Shown one piece after another: positions 16,602 through 27,674 of a stretch of DNA of 64,000 bases. The notes beneath the pieces were generated by a model. It saw nothing but the letters and a program-made list of their open reading frames with translations. It was not told the DNA's origin and searched no databases. Each line of letters begins with the position of its first letter. The first letter of the stretch is position 1. The DNA is taken from assembly GCF_021173675.1 (NCBI RefSeq), contig NZ_JAIHON010000023.1:47978-111977 (forward strand), given 5' to 3'. The position numbers were made by a program, and so were the translations under genes. Origin of the DNA: Streptomyces lincolnensis (GTDB lineage Bacteria; Actinomycetota; Actinomycetes; Streptomycetales; Streptomycetaceae).

Positions 16602-17591
16602 ATGAAGACCTCCTGGCGGAGCGCCTCACTCGTGATTGGCGCCGCGGCGATGATGGCGCTGACGACAGCGTGCGGCCAGGAAAGCGCACCGTCGACGGGC
16701 AGTCAGAACGTGGGGGCCACGGCCGCCGCGGGTGACTACGGCATCGGCGGCACCGGGATCGGAACCGGTGCCGGTGCGGGTGGCGAGGCGCAGTCCAGCA
16801 GCACCACCGGGCCCCAGGCGGCCGGCGCCGGCCAACTGAACGTGTCCACCAACGAGGAACTCGGCAGTGTCCTGACGGACAGCAAGGGCCTGACCCTCTA
16901 CCGCTTCGACGAGGACACCGCCGAGCCGCCGAAGTCGAACTGCGACGGCGACTGCGCGACCGCCTGGCCGCCGGTCCTCGCGGACGACGTCGCGGCCGGC
17001 GAGGGCATCGACAAGGCACAGCTCGGCGAGGTCACCCGCGCCGACGGCACCAAGCAGCTGACCATCGGCGGCTGGCCGGCCTACCGCTACGCCAAGGACA
17101 CCAAGGCCGGGGACGTGGCCGGCCAGGGCGTGGGCGGCAAGTGGTACGCGCTGGCCCCCGACGGCAAGAAGGCCAAGGCCTCCGCCGCGGGCTCCGGCAC
17201 CGACCTGCCCGGCCTGTCGACCCGGAACGACCCCAAGCTCGGCGAGATCGTCGTCGACAAGAACGGCCACACGGTCTACCGCTTCATGAAGGACTCGCCC
17301 TGGCCGATGAAGACGGCGTGCCTCGGCGAGTGCCTGCAGAAGTGGCCGGTCATCGCCCCGGTCGACGCCGAGGACACCAAGGGCATCGATCTGAAGGGAT
17401 CCGGTCCCAGGGGGCAGGGCTACGTGGTCTTCGACCGCCCCGACGGCATCAAGCAGCAGACCATCGACTGTGTGCCGATCTACACCTTCGCCAACGACAA
17501 GAAGCCCGGTGACACCAACGGTCAGGGCGTCGGCGGCACCTGGTTCGCCATCGCGCCCGACGGAAAGCCGGTCGGCGCGCCGGCCCAGTAG
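16602..17591 (+). CDS. Lipoprotein with two secreted repeats (PF03640-like)
   Basis: 329 aa; ATG preceded by ggggag. Lipoprotein signal ending at TTACG (Cys24), a Gly/Ser/Thr-rich linker, then repeated modules of the Lipoprotein_15 type: LTLYRFDEDTAEPPKSNCDGDC..AWPPVL (about 105) and HTVYRFMKDSPWPMKTACLGEC..KWPVI (about 225), each followed by a GWPAYRYAKD or CVPIYTFAND strand. Each module has a conserved Cys pair. Biochemical role unknown. In S. coelicolor a similar lipoprotein lies next to the RmdA region as I remember it, suggesting a surface role in development. Confidence 0.85.
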   Translation: MKTSWRSASLVIGAAAMMALTTACGQESAPSTGSQNVGATAAAGDYGIGGTGIGTGAGAGGEAQSSSTTGPQAAGAGQLNVSTNEELGSVLTDSKGLTLYRFDEDTAEPPKSNCDGDCATAWPPVLADDVAAGEGIDKAQLGEVTRADGTKQLTIGGWPAYRYAKDTKAGDVAGQGVGGKWYALAPDGKKAKASAAGSGTDLPGLSTRNDPKLGEIVVDKNGHTVYRFMKDSPWPMKTACLGECLQKWPVIAPVDAEDTKGIDLKGSGPRGQGYVVFDRPDGIKQQTIDCVPIYTFANDKKPGDTNGQGVGGTWFAIAPDGKPVGAPAQ

Positions 17592-17619
17592 GACCAGCAG
17601 GCACGACACATCCGGACCA

Positions 17620-17660
17620 CCGGTCCGCCCCCTCCGCGCCGCACGGAGGGGGCGGACCGG
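17620..17660 (+). terminator. Rho-independent-like terminator after lipoprotein gene
   Basis: A perfect 17-bp stem, ccggtccgccccctccg (17620-17636) pairing with 17644-17660, 7-nt loop, followed by ttt. It ends the lipoprotein transcript within the 321-bp gap before the methyltransferase gene. Confidence 0.85.
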
Positions 17661-17738
17661 TTTGCCGTCGTTCACCACAACTCTCCGACTCCTGGCTTCT
17701 GTCCGGAACATTCGGAACACCCCGAAATTACCCGGGGA

Positions 17739-17753
17739 TTTCTCGTAGAGAAA
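17739..17753. promoter_or_regulatory. Palindrome TTTCTC-gta-GAGAAA
   Basis: A perfect 6-3-6 inverted repeat about 160 bp upstream of the methyltransferase-rmdA pair, in an AT-richer patch unlike its surroundings. It may be an operator for the c-di-GMP gene cluster. No binding protein can be named. Confidence 0.4.
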
Positions 17754-17912
17754 AGACAGAGGCTTCATGGAAGATGTTGCGGGGCATCAACACGGCACGT
17801 GCCGCAGGCAGTGACCGGGAACGGATGGTCAATTTCCGTTTCCGCTCGCTCCTTTGGCGGGCGATCAGTAGCCTCAGCTCGAACACCGGATCGCCTACGC
17901 CTGGAGAGATAG

Positions 17913-18725
17913 ATGGAGCGTCCCGCCTGGGCCCCACGAAGCATCGACATCTCGGTGCCGAGCGTCGCGCGAATCTACGACTACTACCTGGGCGGTTCGC
18001 ACAATTTCGAGGTCGACCGACAGGCGGCCCGCAAGGCCATGGACTTCATGCCGGGACTTCCCAAGATCATGCAGGCGAACCGGGCGTTCATGCGCCGCGC
18101 GGTGCGCCATGCCGCGGACGAGGGAATTGATCAATTCCTCGACATCGGCTCCGGCATCCCGACCTTCGGCAACGTCCACGAGGTGGCCCAGCGGGTCCGC
18201 CCCGGCGCCCGTGTCGTCTACGTCGACCACGATCCCGTCGCCGTCGCCCACAGCGAGGCGGTCCTCGCGGGCAACGCGGACACCGGGGTGGTCGCCGCGG
18301 ATCTCCGCAAGCCGAAGGAGATCCTCTCCAGCCCGGCCGTACAGTCCCTGATCGATCTGAACCGGCCGGTCGCCCTGCTTCTCGTTGCCATACTGCACTT
18401 CGTGGAAGACACGGACGACCCGTACGGGGCGGTGGCCGAACTGCGCGACGCGTTCGCGCCCGGCAGTCGGCTCATCCTCACGCATGCCTCGTACGAGGGA
18501 ATCCCGCTGTCGGCGGAGCGGGCGGAGGGCACGGTCGCCGTATACAAGGACATTCGCAATCCGCTGATCATGCGCTCGCGCGAGGAGATCGCGCGGTTCT
18601 TCGAGGGGTACGACATGGTGGAACCCGGACTGGTGCCGATGCCGCACTGGCGGCCGGAGACCCCGCCGGAGGACGAGGATCCCTACGCCTTCTCCGGATT
18701 CGCCGGCGTGGGGCGTACGGCGTGA
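17913..18725 (+). CDS. SAM-dependent methyltransferase, PF04672 (DUF574) family
   Basis: 270 aa; ATG after ggagagata. The family signature runs throughout: ISVPSVARIYDYYLGGSHNFEVDR (about 13-36), SAM loop FLDIGSGIPTFGNVHE (about 75-90), VVYVDHDPVAVAH (about 102-114) and a C-terminal EPGLVP region. These methyltransferases are expanded in streptomycetes and mostly lack known substrates. It overlaps the c-di-GMP enzyme gene by 4 bp (GTGA), so the two are translationally coupled and probably function together. Confidence 0.87.
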   Translation: MERPAWAPRSIDISVPSVARIYDYYLGGSHNFEVDRQAARKAMDFMPGLPKIMQANRAFMRRAVRHAADEGIDQFLDIGSGIPTFGNVHEVAQRVRPGARVVYVDHDPVAVAHSEAVLAGNADTGVVAADLRKPKEILSSPAVQSLIDLNRPVALLLVAILHFVEDTDDPYGAVAELRDAFAPGSRLILTHASYEGIPLSAERAEGTVAVYKDIRNPLIMRSREEIARFFEGYDMVEPGLVPMPHWRPETPPEDEDPYAFSGFAGVGRTA

Positions 18726-20866
18726 GCGCGGAACCGGACGGGCCGGAGGACAGACTGCGGCGGTTCGCGACGATCTGGAGCCGGGCGGTGTTCCCGGTGA
18801 CCTCGACGTCCGCGACCCGGCCCGAGTTCGAGGAGCAACTGCTGCCGCTCGCCCGGCGGTTGAGCCAGGCGCTGCGGGCCAGGACGTTCGACGCGGACGA
18901 GGCGAAGGCGGTGGGCGCCGCCCTGGTCGACGCGCACTGCACCGACCCGGACGCGCTGTCCCGGACCCTGGACTGCGTCGACGCCTACCTGGTGCTCTAC
19001 TGCGGCGAGGACGGTCCCACCGAGGACCTGCGGGCCCGCGCCGCCCGGATCCAGCACGCCATGGCCGCCGGGTTCGCGCAGGCCCTGCGCGAACGGACCC
19101 TGGCCGAACAGGAGGCCATCGCGCAGGCCGCCCTGAGGGCGCAGGGCGTGGTCGCCCAGGCGCTGCACGCCACCGAGGCCCGCTTCCGCGCGGTCTTCGA
19201 GGGCGCCGCCATAGGCATTGGCATCGCCGACCTCGAAGGCAACATACTGCAGGTCAACGGCGCGCTGCTGCGCATGTTCGGCCTCTCCGAGCAGAGCATG
19301 CAGGCCCGCAAGGTCCAGGACTGGACCCACCCCGAGGACGCGCCGCAGACCTGGAGGCTCTACGACGAGCTGATCCGCGGCGAGCGTGAGCACTACCACG
19401 TGGAGAAGGCCTTCAACCGGCCCGACGGAACGGTCCTGTGGACCAACCTGACGGTCTCCCTGCTGCGCGACCCCGACGGCAACCCGCAGTACCAGCTCGC
19501 CCTGATGGAGGACACCACCGAGCGCCGCCTGCTCAACCTCCGGCTGCGCTACGAGGCCACCCACGACGCGCTCACCGGCCTGCCCAACCGCACCTTCTTC
19601 TTCGAACGCCTGGAGAAGGCCCTGGGCGCCGGCCAGGGGCAGCGGTTCGGCCTGTGCTACCTCGACCTGGACGGTTTCAAGACCATCAACGACAGCCTCG
19701 GCCACGCGGCCGGCGACCGGCTGCTGGTGGAGGTCGCCGACCGGCTCCAGTCCTGCACGACCGCGCCCGGCGAGATGGTCGCCCGGCTCGGCGGCGACGA
19801 GTTCGTGGCGCTGACCACCGGGACCGACACCGAGCGGGAGGTCGACGAGCTCGCCGCCCGTATCATGAACGCGATGGTCGCCCCCATCAGCGTCGACGGC
19901 CGTGAACTGACCGTGCGCGGCAGCATCGGCATCGTCGAGGGCCCGGCGGGTGAGCGCAGCCCGGCGGAGGTGCTGCGCAGCGCCGACATCACCATGTACC
20001 GGGCCAAGTCGGCCGGCGGCAACCGCTTCGAGCTCGCCGACCCGGAGGCCGACGCCCGTGCCATCACCCGGCACGGCCTGACCACCGCGCTGCCGACCGC
20101 CCTGGACCGGGGCGAGTTCTTCATCGAGTACCAGCCGCTGGTCCACCTCGGCGACGGCAGCGTGCGCGGCGCCGAGGCCCTGGTGCGCTGGCTGCACCCG
20201 CAGCACGGCGTGCTCGGCCCCGACCGGTTCATCCCGCTCGCCGAACACACCGGACTGATCGTGCCGTTGGGCCGCTGGGTCCTGGAGCAGTCGGTGCGCC
20301 AGGCCCGCGCGTGGCGGGAACGATACGGCGACGGTACGGCGGCCGGCCCGCTCCGCATCAACGTCAATCTCTCGCCCTGCCAGCTCACTCATCCCGGTCT
20401 GGTCCAGGACACCGTCGACATCCTGGAGCGCACGGGCGTCGATCCCGACGCGCTCTGCCTGGAGGTCACCGAGTCGGCGCTGATCGGCGCGGACGACGAC
20501 CTGCTCAAGCCGCTGCGGCAGCTGGCCGAGATGGGTGTCGACATCGCCCTGGACGACTTCGGCACCGGCTACTCCAACCTCGCCAACCTGCGCCGCCTGC
20601 CGGTGAGCATCCTCAAGCTGGACCGCTCCTTCACCCAGAGCATGCAGCAGTTCCCGGCCGACCCCGTCGACCTCAAGATCGTCGAAGGGATCGTGTCGCT
20701 GGCCCACAGCCTTGACCTCGCGGTGACGGTCGAGGGCGTCGAAACCGGCGCCCAGGCCGAGCAGTTGCGGATACTGGGCTGCGACACGGCCCAGGGCTGG
20801 TACTACGCCCGCCCGGGCCCGCCGGACCGGCTGCACGAGTTGGCCCTGGTGGACGCAACGGGCTGA
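18722..20866 (+). CDS. rmdA: RmdA-like PAS-GGDEF-EAL diguanylate cyclase/phosphodiesterase
   Basis: 714 aa, GTG start overlapping the upstream stop. An N-terminal helical region (about 1-140) of no recognised family, a PAS domain (about 148-275; RFRAVFEGAAIGIGIADLEG), a GGDEF domain with intact LGGDEF (about 355), and an EAL domain with GAEALVRW (about 482) and DDFGTGYSNL (about 618). Both catalytic signatures look intact, so it may make and degrade cyclic di-GMP, which controls BldD and development in Streptomyces. The symbol rests on domain order and on the nearby sdh genes, which match the SCO0928 neighbourhood as I remember it. Confidence 0.85.
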   Translation: MSAEPDGPEDRLRRFATIWSRAVFPVTSTSATRPEFEEQLLPLARRLSQALRARTFDADEAKAVGAALVDAHCTDPDALSRTLDCVDAYLVLYCGEDGPTEDLRARAARIQHAMAAGFAQALRERTLAEQEAIAQAALRAQGVVAQALHATEARFRAVFEGAAIGIGIADLEGNILQVNGALLRMFGLSEQSMQARKVQDWTHPEDAPQTWRLYDELIRGEREHYHVEKAFNRPDGTVLWTNLTVSLLRDPDGNPQYQLALMEDTTERRLLNLRLRYEATHDALTGLPNRTFFFERLEKALGAGQGQRFGLCYLDLDGFKTINDSLGHAAGDRLLVEVADRLQSCTTAPGEMVARLGGDEFVALTTGTDTEREVDELAARIMNAMVAPISVDGRELTVRGSIGIVEGPAGERSPAEVLRSADITMYRAKSAGGNRFELADPEADARAITRHGLTTALPTALDRGEFFIEYQPLVHLGDGSVRGAEALVRWLHPQHGVLGPDRFIPLAEHTGLIVPLGRWVLEQSVRQARAWRERYGDGTAAGPLRINVNLSPCQLTHPGLVQDTVDILERTGVDPDALCLEVTESALIGADDDLLKPLRQLAEMGVDIALDDFGTGYSNLANLRRLPVSILKLDRSFTQSMQQFPADPVDLKIVEGIVSLAHSLDLAVTVEGVETGAQAEQLRILGCDTAQGWYYARPGPPDRLHELALVDATG

Positions 20867-20870
20867 GGGA

Positions 20871-20934
20871 CAGCGCCCCTACAGGGGCGCGGGGAACTGC
20901 GCGAGCAACCACAGCAGACCCGCGCCCCTCGACG
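20871..20934. repeat. Dispersed Streptomyces intergenic palindromic repeat
   Basis: GCGCCCCT (20873-20880) and AGGGGCGC (20883-20890) form a hairpin, followed by ggggaactgcgcgagcaacc and a further cgcgcccct. I recognise this as a sequence found many times between genes in Streptomyces. It lies between convergent rmdA and lysR, where it can serve as a transcription terminator. Confidence 0.7.
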
Positions 20935-20965
20935 GACGGAAGGCACCCCACCGCTACGGCCTGGC

Positions 20966-21853
20966 TCACCGCTCCAACAGCATCCGCTGAAGCTCCCGCG
21001 CGGCCCGCGGCGGAGCCACATCGCTGCGGTGGGCGAGAGCGATGGTCCGGTGCAGGCCGGGCCGGGCCAGAGGCGTCACCCGCAACCCGTGCCCGGACCG
21101 CGCGGCCACCATCCGGGGCACCACCGCAATACCCAGCCCCGCCCGGACAAACCCCAACACCGCGTCCATCTCCCCGCCCTCCACCGCGAAATCCGGCTCG
21201 AACCCAGCGGAGCGACACGCGGCGACGGTCAGTTCGCGCAGGTCGTAGCCGTGCCGGAACATCACCAGGCGTGCGCCCTCCAGGTCGGCGACGCGGACGG
21301 TGCGGCGGCCGGGACCGCCCGGCGCGGGTGCCTCCGGGGAGGAGACGACGACGAGGTCCTCGCGCAGCAGCTCCACCGTGGTCAGAGCGGGGGAGGGCGT
21401 GGGCAGCGGGAGGACGACCAGGGCCAGGTCGAGGGCGCCGCGGGCCAGCTCCCGTACCAGGTCGTGGGAGCCGCCCTCCTCGATCAGCAGCCTGATGCCG
21501 GGATAGCGGTCGTGGAAGGCACGCAGCACGTCCGGCAGCAGACCCGTGCACAGGCTCGGTGTCGCGCCCAGCCGGATCCGGCCGCTGCGCAGCTGCACCA
21601 GCTCCAGCACCTCGTGCCGTGCGGTGTCCGCGTCGGCCAGGATGCGCCGGGCGAGAGGGAGCAGGGCCTCTCCGGCGTCGGTGAGCGAGATGTTGCCGCG
21701 CGCCCGCAGGAACAGATCCGCGCCCAACTCCCGCTCCAGCGCCTTGATCTGCTGGGACAGGGACGGCTGGGCCACGTGCACGAGCTCCGCGGCCCGGGTG
21801 AAGTGCCGGGTCTCGGCGACCGCCACGAAGTACTGGAGCTGCTGGAACTGCAT
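20966..21853 (-). CDS. LysR-family transcriptional regulator
   Basis: 295 aa from the ATG at 21853. N-terminal winged helix: MQFQQLQYFVAVAETRHFTRAAELVHVAQPSLSQQIKALERELGADLFLR (1-50), then ISLTDAGEALLPLARRIL, and a periplasmic-binding-protein-like effector domain (about 90-295). An earlier in-frame Met has no homology. It is divergent from sdhCAB with about 95 bp between, and a T-N11-A dyad is present, so it probably regulates itself and this second succinate dehydrogenase operon. Effector unknown. Confidence 0.9.
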   Translation of the reverse strand: MQFQQLQYFVAVAETRHFTRAAELVHVAQPSLSQQIKALERELGADLFLRARGNISLTDAGEALLPLARRILADADTARHEVLELVQLRSGRIRLGATPSLCTGLLPDVLRAFHDRYPGIRLLIEEGGSHDLVRELARGALDLALVVLPLPTPSPALTTVELLREDLVVVSSPEAPAPGGPGRRTVRVADLEGARLVMFRHGYDLRELTVAACRSAGFEPDFAVEGGEMDAVLGFVRAGLGIAVVPRMVAARSGHGLRVTPLARPGLHRTIALAHRSDVAPPRAARELQRMLLER

Positions 21854-21873
21854 CCACCCACGATAGCTCCTTG

Positions 21874-21888
21874 ATAGCCACTGGCTAT
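21874..21888. promoter_or_regulatory. LysR-type operator ATAGCC-act-GGCTAT
   Basis: A perfect 6-3-6 dyad that contains the classic T-N11-A arrangement (T21875, A21887), located 21 bp upstream of the lysR start codon and about 60 bp upstream of sdhC. Confidence 0.65.
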
Positions 21889-21948
21889 GGAAACGAGCTG
21901 GACCATGTCTTGGACCGATCGGGACACCGGCCCGTAGCGTGCTGTGAC

Positions 21949-22653
21949 ATGGCTCTGGCAACACGGACGGACCGACGGCCGTCGATGGCGCGCACCGTGT
22001 GGGACTCCTCCGTCGGCAAGAAGACCGTGATGGCGGTCAGCGGTCTGATCATGCTGCTGTACCTGGTCGTCCACATGATCGGAAACCTGAAGATCTTCTT
22101 CGGGGCGGGCGAGTTCAACCACTACGCGCACTGGCTGCGCACCGTCGGCGAGCCGTTCATGCACTACGAGTGGACGCTGTGGCTGGTGCGGATCGTGCTG
22201 GTCGTCGCCGTCGTCGCGCACGCCGTCTCCGCCTACCAGCTCAGCCGCCGCGACATCAGGGCGCGGCCCAGCAAGTACGTCCACAAGAAGCCCCGGGCCT
22301 CCTACGCCACGCGCACCATGCGCTGGGGCGGCATCATCCTCGGCCTGTTCATCGTCTGGCACATCCTGGACCTGACCACCGGCACCGTGCACCCCGGCTT
22401 CCAGTCGGGCCACCCCTACCAGAACGTCGTGGACACCTTCTCCACCTGGTACGGCAACGTCATCTACATCGTCGCGATGCTCGCGCTCGGCCTGCACGTC
22501 CGGCACGGCTTCTGGAGCGCCGCCCAGACCCTCGGCGTCGGCAGCCGCGCCCGCGACCGCGCCCTGAAGGCCGTCGCCAACGCCCTCGCGCTGCTGCTCA
22601 CGGCCGGGTTCATCGCCGTACCCGTGGGCGTCATGACCGGATTGGTGAGCTGA
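21949..22653 (+). CDS. sdhC: Succinate dehydrogenase cytochrome b subunit
   Basis: 234 aa from the ATG at 21949. Five membrane helices, starting with KKTVMAVSGLIMLLYLVVHMIGNLKIFFG (about 24-52), which contains a candidate haem His. Further His residues lie in VAHAVSAYQL, VWHILDL and GLHVRHGFW. This is the single-subunit b558 type of anchor, as in Bacillus and actinobacterial fumarate reductase-like complexes. It carries quinone and haem for the SdhCAB complex. First gene of the operon; the flavoprotein gene starts 1 bp after its stop. Confidence 0.9.
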   Translation: MALATRTDRRPSMARTVWDSSVGKKTVMAVSGLIMLLYLVVHMIGNLKIFFGAGEFNHYAHWLRTVGEPFMHYEWTLWLVRIVLVVAVVAHAVSAYQLSRRDIRARPSKYVHKKPRASYATRTMRWGGIILGLFIVWHILDLTTGTVHPGFQSGHPYQNVVDTFSTWYGNVIYIVAMLALGLHVRHGFWSAAQTLGVGSRARDRALKAVANALALLLTAGFIAVPVGVMTGLVS

Positions 22654-22654
22654 C

Positions 22655-24600
<1,946 letters not shown>

Positions 24601-24604
<4 letters not shown>

Positions 24605-25350
24605 AGCTCACCCTGCGCGTCTGGCGGCAGAAGAACGCCGACGCCGACGGTGCCATGTCCACGTACGAGGTGGACGGGATCTCCTCCGACATGTCCTTCC
24701 TGGAGATGCTGGACACCCTCAATGAAGAACTCATCCTGTGCGGTGAGGACCCCGTCGCCTTCGACCACGACTGCCGCGAGGGCATCTGCGGCGCGTGTTC
24801 GCTCGTCATCAACGGCGACGCGCACGGCCCCGAACGCACCACCACCTGCCAGCTGCACATGCGGTCCTTCCAGGACGGCGACACGATCGACATCGAGCCG
24901 TGGCGGGCCTCCGCCTTCCCGGTGATCAAGGACCTGGTGGTGGACCGGTCGGCGTTCGACCGGATCATCCAGGCCGGCGGCTACATCACCGCGCCCACGG
25001 GAGCCGCCCCCGAGGCCCACGCCACGCCGGTGCCCAAGCCGGACGCCGACTTCGCCTTCGAGCACGCCGAGTGCATCGGATGCGGGGCCTGCGTGGCCGC
25101 CTGCCCCAACGGCGCGGCGATGCTGTTCACCTCGGCCAAGGTCAACCACCTCAACGTGCTGCCCCAGGGCGCGCCCGAGCGCGAGACCCGGGTCCTGGAC
25201 ATGGTGGCCCAGATGGACGAGGAGGGCTTCGGCGGCTGCACCCTCACCGGCGAGTGCGCCACCGCCTGCCCCAAGGGCATCCCGCTGGTGTCCATCACCG
25301 GCATGAACAAGGAGTGGCTGCGGGCGACCCGAAAGGCCGCCAAGCGCTAG
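24601..25350 (+). CDS. sdhB: Succinate dehydrogenase iron-sulfur subunit
   Basis: 249 aa, ATGA overlap with sdhA. [2Fe-2S] ligands in DHDCREGICGACSLVING plus a later Cys (TTTCQLHM); [4Fe-4S]/[3Fe-4S] ligands in CIGCGACVAACPNGA and CTLTGECATACPKGIPL. This full ligand set wires electrons from FAD in SdhA to haem/quinone in SdhC. As S. coelicolor has another sdh set, this is probably the second complex used under particular conditions. That is inference from the LysR control. Confidence 0.93.
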
Positions 25351-25428
25351 CCGCAGGCCGCCGAGCGGCCCTGATTCCCCACAGACGTTCGCCGACGAGG
25401 TGCGGACGGGCGGGACCGGACGTGGTGC

Positions 25429-27432
25429 TCAGTTCCGGTCCCGCCAAGCCTCGTCGGGCGGCCCCGCCGAGGACAGCGCCTCGTCGATCAGCGCGAGCCG
25501 CTTCTCGTCGTCGAGGATCGCGCGGTAGTCGCCGTACGGCGAGAGGCGGGCGTCCTGGTCGCGGAGGGTGCGCAGGGCGGTGCGCACCGCAGGGCTCGGC
25601 GGGCCGAGGCGGATCAGAGCACGCAGCGCCTCGTCGAACACGCCGTAGTACTCACGGTCGGCGGCGAACTCCAGGATCTCCTCCTCCAGGACCGCACGGC
25701 AGGATTCCGTTTCGCCCGTGATCGACCACAGGGCGATCGCCGCCTGCCTCCTCGTCCATCCCTCGCTGTTCTCCAGGACGTACCGCACGCGGTCGGCGTA
25801 CGGCGCGGCCCGCGGGCCGAGGTCGATGAGGTCGACGAGGCCGCCGACCGGGAGACCGTCCGGCGCCTGCCCCTCGACGGGCAGCGACTCGCCGACGGCC
25901 CGCAGGTGCTCCTCAGGGTCGCCCGCGCCGATGCGCCGGAGTACTTGACGCAGCCACGGTCGGTTCTCCGGCGGTTCCAGGTTCAACCGCTCCCGCACGA
26001 CGGGGGCGGCGCAGGCGGCGGCCGGTCCCAGGGCGGCCAGCGCCTGCGCGGCGGCATGCCAGGGCGGGGCACCGCTCACGCAGGCCATGACCTCCGGCAG
26101 GGCGGGCAGCGCGTCCGGGCCCCAGACCTCCACGACGGCCAGCAGATCCGTCCGCGGCGCGTCCTCGCGCCGCAGTTCCGCCCGGATCGTCGGCAGCAGG
26201 ACGTCCGCGTGCGCCCGCAACGGCCCCAGCACGTCCACGATCTCGGGCCGCCGGGGGCCGCCACCGGCCCAGGAGCGCCCCAGCTCCTCGCGGTACGGCG
26301 TGCACAGGCTCTCGACCAGACCGGGCAGCGCCCGCGGGTCGTCCATCCGGGCCAGCGCCCACCGGGCGTGCTCCCCGACCGTGCCGTCCAGCAGGACGCC
26401 CTCGCCGGGATCGTCGAGCAGGGCCGCGAGCCGGTCGGCGTACGCGGCGGCGCGGGGACCCGCCGCGGCGAGGACGTGGGCCGCCGTCAGCCGCACTTCG
26501 GCGTCCGCATGGTCCAGCCGGCCGCCCGCGAGCGGGAGCAGGGCGGCTTCGACGGACCGGTGGGAGGTCAGCGACCGCCAGGACCACTCCATCACCGTCC
26601 GCAGCAGGTCGGCGTCCCCGGCCGGATCGGCGGCCCCGGCCAGCCCGAGCAGGAACCGGGTCACCGTCGCGGGTTCGCCCTCGAACAGGGCCGCCGTCCA
26701 GTGGGCGACGTCCTCGCGGCTGAAGGGTTCTTCGACGTCCGGGACGTACCAGACGGCCTCCCAGCGCGACCGTACGGCGGGATCGGTGAGATCCCGCACC
26801 AGCGAGTCCAGCTCCCGTACGGCGATCTGGGGCTCGCGGCGGGCGAGCGCGTGGACCGCCGCGACCCGCAGCACGGGGTCGGAGTCCCGCAGCAGCCCGG
26901 TGAGGATCGTGCGGACCTCGGCGTCGGCGGCGACGTCACCCAGCGCGAACAGCACCGGCAGCCGGACCGTCGGGTCCGGCTCGGTCCGCCAGCGCCACAG
27001 CAGCGGACCGACCCCGTCGGCCAGGGGCACCGCCTCCCGTCGTACCCCCGGATCGGGGTCGGCGAGCAGGGCCGGGACCGTGTCGCGCGCGTGCTCCCAG
27101 GCGACGGCCCAGCCGGTCTCCGCCGGATCCGGTGCCCGGGACAGGTGGACCAGCAGTTCGACGAGGGTGCGGCGGGCACCCGTACGGGGATCCGCGGCGA
27201 GCGCGACGACGAACGGCAGCGTGGCCGTGCCCAGGGAGGACGCCCCGCTCACGGGGTCGGCGAGGGCGGAGAACAGCGGTCGGCAGTCCGGCTCGGTCGA
27301 CTCCGGTCCCTTGCGCACCAGCCGCCGCAGCACCCGGCGGACCTCCTTGGCCGGAACGTTCGGATCCGCCGACTCCAGCAGCTGCCACGGCACCGCGTCC
27401 AGCGCCTCGGCCGACAGCTCCACCACGCGCAT
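25429..27432 (-). CDS. HEAT-repeat protein
   Basis: 667 aa from the ATG at 27432. Almost the whole protein is built of 30-40 residue alpha-helical repeats with HEAT/PBS-lyase character (VPALLADPDPGVRREAVPLA; LLRDSDPVLRVAAVHALARREP; LTAAHVLAAAGPRAAAYADRLAALLDDPGEG). No enzymatic domain, signal or membrane segment is seen, so it is probably a cytoplasmic protein-binding scaffold. Partner unknown. The long open frame on the opposite strand is a shadow without motifs. Confidence 0.82.
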   Translation of the reverse strand: MRVVELSAEALDAVPWQLLESADPNVPAKEVRRVLRRLVRKGPESTEPDCRPLFSALADPVSGASSLGTATLPFVVALAADPRTGARRTLVELLVHLSRAPDPAETGWAVAWEHARDTVPALLADPDPGVRREAVPLADGVGPLLWRWRTEPDPTVRLPVLFALGDVAADAEVRTILTGLLRDSDPVLRVAAVHALARREPQIAVRELDSLVRDLTDPAVRSRWEAVWYVPDVEEPFSREDVAHWTAALFEGEPATVTRFLLGLAGAADPAGDADLLRTVMEWSWRSLTSHRSVEAALLPLAGGRLDHADAEVRLTAAHVLAAAGPRAAAYADRLAALLDDPGEGVLLDGTVGEHARWALARMDDPRALPGLVESLCTPYREELGRSWAGGGPRRPEIVDVLGPLRAHADVLLPTIRAELRREDAPRTDLLAVVEVWGPDALPALPEVMACVSGAPPWHAAAQALAALGPAAACAAPVVRERLNLEPPENRPWLRQVLRRIGAGDPEEHLRAVGESLPVEGQAPDGLPVGGLVDLIDLGPRAAPYADRVRYVLENSEGWTRRQAAIALWSITGETESCRAVLEEEILEFAADREYYGVFDEALRALIRLGPPSPAVRTALRTLRDQDARLSPYGDYRAILDDEKRLALIDEALSSAGPPDEAWRDRN

Positions 27433-27674
27433 GCCCCCGTCCCCGTGATCGGCTCCCGAAGAGAGACGACAGCCCCGGCCGACGGGTTGCCTCTCCCCGG
27501 TCACCGGGGGGACATCGGCCCGTCGGCGGAGTCGGAGCTCCCCGACACCTTGCCCGAGGCGTTCAGCCGCCGCACATCCACACTCCTGGAACCCGTCACG
27601 TACACGCCAACCGGTGTCGGAAGAACAGGGTTGGCGGCACCGCTCGCCGCCTCCGGCCCGACCAGGAGAGTGCC

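Noticed and set aside
18683..20836. 717-codon minus-strand open frame across rmdA
   Set aside because: Shadow of the GGDEF/EAL gene; third-position GC bias is wrong and no motifs appear.
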